From positions 1-19,645 of the forward strand of contig JAEINM010000020.1 of assembly GCA_016342385.1 (NCBI GenBank): a stretch of DNA of 19,645 bases, written 5' to 3'. This DNA is from Spirochaetaceae bacterium. GTDB taxonomy: Bacteria; Spirochaetota; Spirochaetia; DSM-2461. The notes beneath the pieces were generated by a model. That model saw only the letters and a list, made by a program, of their open reading frames with translations, ran no database searches and was not told the origin of the DNA. This document shows, one piece after another, positions 14,719-19,645 of this stretch; positions within the stretch are counted from its first letter, which is position 1, and each line of letters opens with the position of its first letter. A program made the translations under genes and the position numbers.

Positions 14719-16554
14719 CTATTCCTGTCTCATTGCTTCAACAGGCTGAATTTTCATGGCATAAATAACCGGATAAAGACTGGAGAAGATCCCCACGAAT
14801 AGCATAAAAAAGAAACTAAAACTTATTGTCCAGGTAGACAGTTCTGGATGGATGGAATTTCCTCCCGCAATCATCTGCAATATGGAACCATCAGGTGCCG
14901 GAATCCCCATTCTTCCCAGGATTGTAATGACAAAAGCTCCTGCCAGCATTCCCAAGGTTCCAAATATGAGACTGATTGTCATGGTTTCTAAAGTAAAAAG
15001 ATAGAATATAAATCTTTTCTGCCCACCGATGGCCCTCATTGTCCCGATCTCTCCTGTCCGTTCCATGACCGAAATAATCAGAGTGTTCATTATGATTATA
15101 ATAACCACTATAAATATGATAATTAAAGCAAAATTCATAACAGCTTTAATGGCCACAGTTGTCGTGGACATGGGTGAAGCTGCATGCCACCACTCACTGA
15201 CCATATAATCGGGACCAGGTGACAGTGAAAATGGATAGATCTCCTCAAGTATCAATCTGTTCCGACGAATCAATTCGTAATCTTTTTGAGGTTTATGAAG
15301 TAGATTTTTAGTAATTGATGAAAAATAAATCCCTCTGAAAGCCTCTTCATTATAGAGCTCCTCCCTCTCTAAAAAAGAAGTTAAAATAGAAACTATCTGA
15401 GTTGTAAGTGCTGATTTATCCGATACAAGCAGAGATGAGGCCAGGCTTTTCTTCTCCTTTTCAGTCAGCAATGATGAAATATAGGAAAATTCCGGATCTT
15501 GAGGAGATACCATAGTTTCCGCTATCTGTACTGGTCTGAGAATGTTTTTTTCCCTAAAAGAAGAGTAACTAATGTTAAAGTATTCTTCCAGGTCTGCTCT
15601 AATAGCTTTAACACTAGCATCATCTTTATTTTTTAGTGAGAGTAATAACCACTGCCAGTCAGAGTTATCCACACGGGATAATTCATGACGGACACTCATA
15701 TCTCCCAGTAGAGATTCCAGATCAGTTTCTATCTGGTTAACTGCCGTTCCGATCTCTATTGTTTCAGAAAAAAGATCTTCCATGGAATCATTAAAAAGCA
15801 GATCCTCTATTTCCTGAGGTGGCGGTGTATCATCCTGTTTCGAGACTATACCATTGAGAACATTGAAATTTTGCTGGTCTATGAAACAGGTTCTGGGAAG
15901 CATGGGATATATATCACCTTTTACATATTGATATTCAAAAATCCCACGGACAGGGACTTCTCTAATACGAAAACCATTGGCTGAATAACCATTGAGAAGC
16001 AGACTATCCCCGGGATGAACTTCAATACCTTTATAATCCAGCAGATATTCCGCTACAAAGGAAGAAACAACAATTCCTTCTTCTCCAGGGTTAAGAAAGC
16101 GCCCCTCAAGAAGAATCAAAGTATCTTCTATATCAAAAAAAGACCTGTAACTCTCGGGATCCACAGCCATACCCATAATCCAGAAATCAGGGCTGGACTC
16201 ACCTGTATTCACCATTAGCATATTAGAAGAGACAGGAGTGACAACCTCTATATCCTGATGATTTTTCAGAAAAGTTAGAGTGTCTTTCAGATCCGGCAAT
16301 ACTGGAACAGAAAGATTACCAATGTTATTCCATGTTCCAAAGAGGGAGTAATCAAAATCAATATTTTTAAGAATAGCTATTTCACCAGTAACTGAATTAC
16401 TGTAAGCTCTCTGAATTCCCTTGCTTGTAGAATCGAGAAAAGAATTTCCCAAAACCATGAGAAATAGTCCAATAAAGATTAAGCTACCAACAATCAGGGT
16501 TTTTATTTTATGGGCAAAAACATTTCTTATAGCAATTTTCAATAGTACAGGCAT
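14719..16554 (-). CDS. LolE-type ABC permease with enlarged periplasmic region
   Basis: A 611-residue FtsX-family permease, about 200 residues longer than usual for LolC/LolE. Helix 1 is at about 18-38, the periplasmic region runs from 40 to 465, and helices 2-4 are at about 470-497, 516-546 and 575-598. The coupling segment ERTGEIGTMRAIGGQKR (498-514) and the ending KIQPVEAMRQE are canonical. The first periplasmic part (40-235) looks like an ordinary MacB periplasmic core domain. The extra stretch, about 240-450, is charged and probably helical (EKEKKSLASSLL, SFLEREELYNEEAF). It could dock the LolA-like carrier or bind cargo. ATG (16554-16552) follows the ATPase stop by four bases; AGGAG at the end of the ATPase gene lies 9 bases upstream. 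Confidence 0.9.
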   Translation of the reverse strand: MPVLLKIAIRNVFAHKIKTLIVGSLIFIGLFLMVLGNSFLDSTSKGIQRAYSNSVTGEIAILKNIDFDYSLFGTWNNIGNLSVPVLPDLKDTLTFLKNHQDIEVVTPVSSNMLMVNTGESSPDFWIMGMAVDPESYRSFFDIEDTLILLEGRFLNPGEEGIVVSSFVAEYLLDYKGIEVHPGDSLLLNGYSANGFRIREVPVRGIFEYQYVKGDIYPMLPRTCFIDQQNFNVLNGIVSKQDDTPPPQEIEDLLFNDSMEDLFSETIEIGTAVNQIETDLESLLGDMSVRHELSRVDNSDWQWLLLSLKNKDDASVKAIRADLEEYFNISYSSFREKNILRPVQIAETMVSPQDPEFSYISSLLTEKEKKSLASSLLVSDKSALTTQIVSILTSFLEREELYNEEAFRGIYFSSITKNLLHKPQKDYELIRRNRLILEEIYPFSLSPGPDYMVSEWWHAASPMSTTTVAIKAVMNFALIIIFIVVIIIIMNTLIISVMERTGEIGTMRAIGGQKRFIFYLFTLETMTISLIFGTLGMLAGAFVITILGRMGIPAPDGSILQMIAGGNSIHPELSTWTISFSFFFMLFVGIFSSLYPVIYAMKIQPVEAMRQE

Positions 16555-16558
16555 TTCC

Positions 16559-17248
16559 TTACACTCCTGAAGGATTGGCGATTAGCCCATCGTGAAGAGG
16601 AATCACTTTAGAAACCATGTTTACAATCATTGGATCATGAGTAGAGAAGACAAAAGTGGTTTTTTCATTTTCATTAATTTTCTGCATCAGATCAATAATT
16701 ATTTCACTGGTAGCCGAATCGAGATTGGCCGTAGGTTCATCAGCCAGTACTATTTTTGGTTGTGTAACAAGAGCCCTGGCAATAGCGACTCGCTGCCGCT
16801 GACCACCGGAAAGTTCATTGGGACGATGCTTCTTCCTATCACTTAAACCTACTGCTTCTATAATATGATTAATCCATTCGTTCTGTTCTTTTTTTGTTTG
16901 TTTCATTTTGCCTAATAGCAGTGGGAATTCTACATTTTCATAAATATTCAGCACGGGAATAAGATTGAAAGTCTGAAAAATGAATCCGACTGTTCTATGT
17001 CGTAATGCGGTTAGGTCATAATCATTCAGTTCATTTATATTATGACCATCTACAATTATATTCCCCTCAGTCGATTTATCAATGCAGCCTATCAGGTTAA
17101 GCAAAGTGGTTTTCCCTGACCCAGAAGGACCGGCAATGGACATAAAATCACCCATTTCAATATTCAGGTCTACACCCCGTAAAGCGGGCACTGTGACTTT
17201 TCCTAGAAGATAATCTTTTTTTACCTTTTCCAATTTAATGACATTCAT
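16559..17248 (-). CDS. LolD/MacB-type ABC transporter ATP-binding protein
   Basis: A 229-residue ATPase with all motifs in order: Walker A GPSGSGKTT (40-48, Lys46), Q-loop Gln92 in FIFQTFNLIP, signature LSGGQ (146-150), Walker B IVLADE (Asp170, Glu171), D-loop NLDS and switch His203 in STHD. 'FQTFNLIPVLNIYENVE' and the overall size are typical of LolD/MacB-type subunits. It should power the two following FtsX-type permeases. The frame is open to 17296, but ATG 17248-17246 is preferred: GGAGG lies 4-5 bases upstream and the protein then starts MNVIKLEKVKKDY like its relatives. It is the first gene of the transport operon, 73 bases from a sigma54-like element. Confidence 0.93.
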   Translation of the reverse strand: MNVIKLEKVKKDYLLGKVTVPALRGVDLNIEMGDFMSIAGPSGSGKTTLLNLIGCIDKSTEGNIIVDGHNINELNDYDLTALRHRTVGFIFQTFNLIPVLNIYENVEFPLLLGKMKQTKKEQNEWINHIIEAVGLSDRKKHRPNELSGGQRQRVAIARALVTQPKIVLADEPTANLDSATSEIIIDLMQKINENEKTTFVFSTHDPMIVNMVSKVIPLHDGLIANPSGV

Positions 17249-17320
17249 GCTTCCTCCAAAGATGCGTTTCATACATTCTATTGCATAATAGTTCATTATA
17301 CCTATTATTTTTTATTCTAC

Positions 17321-17338
17321 ATGCAAAAAGGGTGCCAA
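17321..17338 (-). promoter_or_regulatory. Sigma54 (-24/-12) promoter-like element of the transport operon
   Basis: The minus strand reads TTGGCACCCTTTTTGCAT. This matches the RpoN consensus TGGCAC-N5-TTGCA at all 11 of those fixed positions, with GG (17336-17335) and GC (17324-17323) exactly 12 bases apart. Start would be near 17311, giving a leader of about 63 bases to the ATPase ATG. A perfect TATAAT lies downstream (17300-17295), but nothing like TTGACA is 16-18 bases before it. Confidence 0.5.
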
Positions 17339-17417
17339 TTGCTTCAACACCGGGAGAAACGTTTTCTGTCTTTTTTTTATGGCAGAATCTGCCGTCCCAT
17401 GGCTTTTTTTACCAGAT

Positions 17418-17433
17418 CAGGATTGTGTGAGAT
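17418..17433 (+). repeat. Direct repeat copy 1 (pairs with 17605-17620)
   Basis: The 16-base segment CAGGATTGTGTGAGAT recurs at 17605-17620 as CAGGATTGCGCGAGAT, with two transitions. The copies are 187 bases apart in non-coding DNA. They may be remnants of a longer duplicated element; function is unknown. Confidence 0.45.
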
Positions 17434-17537
17434 CTCCTGACTAACTGGCCCCTGGAGGCCCCGGCTCCCTGGAGCTCATACGATTACCCATAAGTCTTAG
17501 TATACCTTGAAATCCGAAGAGAGAGACCTCCCCCAAG

Positions 17538-17559
17538 CCCCTCCGAAGGAGGGGGGGGC
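17538..17559. repeat. G/C-rich palindrome (REP-like)
   Basis: CCCCTCC (17538-17544) and GGAGGGG (17548-17554) form a seven-pair stem with a three-base loop; a run of four more G and a C follow. A further C run (17529-17534) could compete for the G8 run. No T tract follows on either strand. Compact palindromes of this kind are common as repeated intergenic elements and may act as transcript ends or stabilisers. Confidence 0.55.
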
Positions 17560-17576
17560 AAGAAAAATCAGTAATT

Positions 17577-17593
17577 TCTCCCTTTTGGGGAGA
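17577..17593. repeat. Small hairpin TCTCCC/GGGAGA
   Basis: A six-pair stem (17577-17582 with 17588-17593) around the loop TTTTG. It directly follows the G/C palindrome. The segment 17583-17604 is similar to 17736-17758 (TTTT, GGGGAG, then a CTGAGAGGG/CCGGGAGGG type end), which suggests a degenerate repeated element. Confidence 0.45.
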
Positions 17594-17604
17594 CTGAGAG
17601 GGAG

Positions 17605-17620
17605 CAGGATTGCGCGAGAT
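17605..17620 (+). repeat. Direct repeat copy 2 (pairs with 17418-17433)
   Basis: CAGGATTGCGCGAGAT matches copy 1 at 14 of 16 positions. See that entry for the pairing. Confidence 0.45.
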
Positions 17621-17648
17621 TATAAGAAAGAGGGGCCTTGATTGAGAG

Positions 17649-17692
17649 AATCCTGATTTATTCAGACAGTAATAGCTTTTTTATTCAGGATT
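17649..17692. repeat. Inverted repeat AATCCTGA / TCAGGATT
   Basis: Eight-base arms at 17649-17656 and 17685-17692 enclose 28 bases that include two copies of TTATTCAG, one of them next to an arm, and a T6 run. The loop is large, so a terminator role for ade is only weakly supported. A protein-binding palindrome is the alternative. Confidence 0.35.
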
Positions 17693-17840
17693 TACAATTC
17701 TTATATAAAGAAAGTATTTGTGGGTAATAGTATGCTTTTAGGGGAGGCCGGGAGGGGGCCTGGACTGAGATGACTCTTGATGTTTATATCTGAGAAATAC
17801 GGAAAGAGATTGGATGTAGGAGAGGAGAAACAGAAGTGAC

Positions 17841-19592
17841 CTACACACTTACATCGATAAAGGAAAAGCTGGTAACATCAAACAATCCCCGGTCTGTCAG
17901 CTTGATTTCAGGTATAACCGGCAAGGCCAGAAAGGCCAGAGTCATAAAGGGCTCAACACCGTCATTGATTGAGAGTTCTTCTTTTGCCCTATGAATCATT
18001 CTTTTCAGTTTCACAGCCAGCTCGCCACTGTCCATATTCGTCATAAGCCCGGCAATGGGTAGTTCCAGAGTTTCCAGAACGACACCCTGAGAACAGATAG
18101 AAATTCCTCCACCACATCTTTTGAGCTCGGCAACAGCCAGCAGCATATCATCATCATTGTCACCGGCAACAACAATATTGTGAGAATCGTGAGCCACAGA
18201 AGAAGCTATTGCCCCACCCTTCAGACCATAATTCTTCAGAAGTCCCAATCCGGTATAACCAAGTCCCTTATGTCTTTCTATAACCGCGACCTTTACAAGA
18301 TCAACTCCATCACCTTCAAGATAAAATCCATCAGAATCCCGTTTGACATTATGGACAACTTTTTCTGTCAGGAGGCTGTTGGATTTCATGGAAATAACAT
18401 TGGCTCTATCACTTGTCATTTTAAGTTTAAAAACATCGGCCTCTAAAGATTCCAGGTGAACAGTAAAAAGAACATGCTGATCTTCCAGACAATCAATCTC
18501 CTCGAGGTATTGCCCTTTTTCACTCTTCTGAACTCCATTTATATAAACAGATTCCACATTAAAATTTTCAAGATTATCTACAATGACAAAATCCGCATCA
18601 AATCCCGGTGCAATGGCTCCTTTTCTATCCAGCCCGTAGCATTCAGCCGTATTGATAGTCGCTATGCGGATTACCGTAAGCGGATCGACACCCGCTTTCA
18701 GGGCTAATCGGACATTGTTGTCGATATGGCCTATGTGGATAATGTCCTCGGCCTGGCGGTCATCGGTGCAGAAACAGCACATTCTGGAATTACTCTCGGT
18801 TACACCCTTTATCAGTTCTTCCAAATCGTGAGCGGCAGATCCTTCCCTAATAAGAACATACATCCCGGCTCTCAAACGATCGCTCATCTCCTCCAGACTG
18901 CTGCACTCATGATCAGTCCTAATTCCCGAAGCCGCATAGGCGCTCAGATCTTTTCCGACCAATGTCGGGCCATGACCGTCTACGAATTTCCCGTGATTCA
19001 CAGCCAGGGTCAATTTATCCATAACATCGCTGCGCCCTTCTAGAACGCCGGGATAATCCATCATCTCCCCCAGACCTTTAACTCTTTTATCATCTATGAA
19101 GAGATTCATATCCTCGATTCTTATCTTTGCCCCGGAATCTTCAAAAGGGGTTGCCGGCACACAGGAGGGGATCATAAAATAGACATCGAGCGGGGTATTT
19201 CCCGAAGCATTCATCATATATCGAATCCCGTCATTTCCGCAGACATTGGCAATTTCATGGCAATCGGCAATAACTGAGGTTGTTCCGTGGGGAATGACAA
19301 GTGAAGCAAAGTTTTCCGGTGTTCCCATAGAGCTCTCAATATGGACATGGGCATCGATTAAACCGGGAACTACAGTCTTTCCTTTCAGATCTATAACAGT
19401 ATCGCCCTTATAAGTGATTTGGCCGTCATTGCAGTAGGAAACGGCTGCAATTCTCCCGTCACAAACAGCTATATCTCCCTTGAGAATCTCCCCGGAGAAG
19501 ACATTGACGATGGAACCGTTTTTAAAAACCAGATCTGCGGAGATTTCTCCTCTGGCGGTTTTTATCAGTTTTTTCATCTCTCCACTTTTCAC
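17841..19592 (-). CDS. ade: Adenine deaminase
   Basis: A 583-residue amidohydrolase converting adenine to hypoxanthine and ammonia in purine salvage, in the cytoplasm. The N-terminal beta-sandwich leads to VVPGLIDAHVHIESS (75-88; His82 and His84 are metal ligands). Then come IADCHEIANVCG (108-119), GLGEMMDYPGVLEG (173-186), DGHGPTL (205-211), TDHE (His228) and CTDDRQ (Asp277). NTAECYGLDRKGAIAPGFDADFVI and the C-terminal domain with SVAHDSHNIVVAGDNDDDM are family-specific. Length is normal. GTG (19592-19590) is favoured because AGGAG is 6 bases upstream; the alternative ATG (19577) has GGAG only 2 bases away. A poor promoter-like pair (TTGCGA at the window edge, TATAGG) lies upstream. It appears monocistronic and unrelated to its neighbours. 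Confidence 0.96.
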   Translation of the reverse strand: MKSGEMKKLIKTARGEISADLVFKNGSIVNVFSGEILKGDIAVCDGRIAAVSYCNDGQITYKGDTVIDLKGKTVVPGLIDAHVHIESSMGTPENFASLVIPHGTTSVIADCHEIANVCGNDGIRYMMNASGNTPLDVYFMIPSCVPATPFEDSGAKIRIEDMNLFIDDKRVKGLGEMMDYPGVLEGRSDVMDKLTLAVNHGKFVDGHGPTLVGKDLSAYAASGIRTDHECSSLEEMSDRLRAGMYVLIREGSAAHDLEELIKGVTESNSRMCCFCTDDRQAEDIIHIGHIDNNVRLALKAGVDPLTVIRIATINTAECYGLDRKGAIAPGFDADFVIVDNLENFNVESVYINGVQKSEKGQYLEEIDCLEDQHVLFTVHLESLEADVFKLKMTSDRANVISMKSNSLLTEKVVHNVKRDSDGFYLEGDGVDLVKVAVIERHKGLGYTGLGLLKNYGLKGGAIASSVAHDSHNIVVAGDNDDDMLLAVAELKRCGGGISICSQGVVLETLELPIAGLMTNMDSGELAVKLKRMIHRAKEELSINDGVEPFMTLAFLALPVIPEIKLTDRGLFDVTSFSFIDVSV

Positions 19593-19645
19593 TATTTTCT
19601 CCTATAGAGCCCTTAGCCCTATAATAAGTCTAATACATGTCGCAA

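Larger units (their letters stand above)
17249..17840. other. Gene-free interval between transport operon and ade
   Basis: No convincing coding region lies here. The part near 17,249 holds the leader and promoter elements of the transport operon: a TATAAT hexamer at 17295-17300 without a matching -35, and the sigma54-like element at 17321-17338. The rest carries G/C-rich hairpins, degenerate direct repeats and an AT-rich stretch (about 17,640-17,735). No clear T-tailed terminator for ade is visible. Confidence 0.7.

Noticed and set aside
17249..17296. Longer N-terminus for the ABC ATPase
   Set aside because: The extra 16 residues are not typical of LolD-type proteins and the ATG at 17248 has a GGAGG site. 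The extension also covers the promoter-leader region.
18726..19043. Plus-strand open frame of 105 codons
   Set aside because: It is antisense to conserved adenine deaminase motifs and has no Shine-Dalgarno or family features.
19593..19645. Purine riboswitch upstream of ade
   Set aside because: Only 53 bases are visible and no purine-aptamer core or paired stems can be recognised in them; the window is too short to judge.
1..19645. CRISPR array, tRNA, rRNA, insertion sequence or prophage genes
   Set aside because: No regularly spaced repeats, tRNA cloverleaf, rRNA-like sequence, transposase or integrase motif was found on reading both strands.

Overview
The window looks like a piece of a diderm (Gram-negative-type) bacterial chromosome. 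It carries a LolCDE-type ABC transporter, a periplasmic LolA-like carrier and an outer-membrane beta-barrel. That arrangement, a long-form adenine deaminase and moderate-to-low GC would fit a spirochaete such as Spirochaeta/Oceanispirochaeta relatives, but this is inference and no phylogenetic marker is present. All supported genes are on the minus strand, so transcription runs from high to low coordinates.

Region A (1-10,680) is one tightly packed operon of at least eleven genes, running off the left edge. A good sigma70-type promoter (10,653-10,680) precedes, in order: a small secreted protein, a metallo-beta-lactamase-fold hydrolase, a cobalamin-binding radical SAM enzyme, a FabZ-like hotdog protein lacking the catalytic His, a fused GT2 glycosyltransferase/radical SAM-SPASM protein, a PIG-L/LmbE deacetylase, a ketosynthase-fold protein lacking all catalytic residues, a FabG-like reductase, an intact FabF-like ketosynthase, a CrtI-like FAD desaturase/isomerase, and a second, truncated FabG-like reductase. 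Most junctions are stop/start overlaps. The set reads as a specialised biosynthetic cluster. A KS/KS-like pair with reductases would build an acyl or polyene chain, the FAD and radical SAM enzymes would modify it, and the glycosyltransferase plus deacetylase could add an amino-sugar-like head group. No acyl carrier protein is visible; it may lie beyond the left edge. The product is unknown. The gene mix recalls ladderane-type and aryl-polyene-type clusters but matches neither fully.

Region B (10,774-11,166) is a lone four-helix membrane protein of unknown function.

Region C (11,211-17,338) is an envelope-transport operon: ABC ATPase, two FtsX/LolE-type permeases (one with a very large periplasmic region), a LolA-like carrier and a beta-barrel protein. 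A near-consensus sigma54 (-24/-12) element lies upstream and a hairpin follows the last gene. It probably moves lipoproteins or lipids from inner to outer membrane.

Region D (17,249-17,840) is 592 bases of gene-free DNA with G/C-rich hairpins and degenerate repeats. Region E (17,841-19,592) is adenine deaminase (ade), a purine-salvage gene.

The start codon of several genes was moved from the longest possible ORF on the basis of Shine-Dalgarno placement and family N-termini. The GT2/radical SAM gene appears to begin at ATT.
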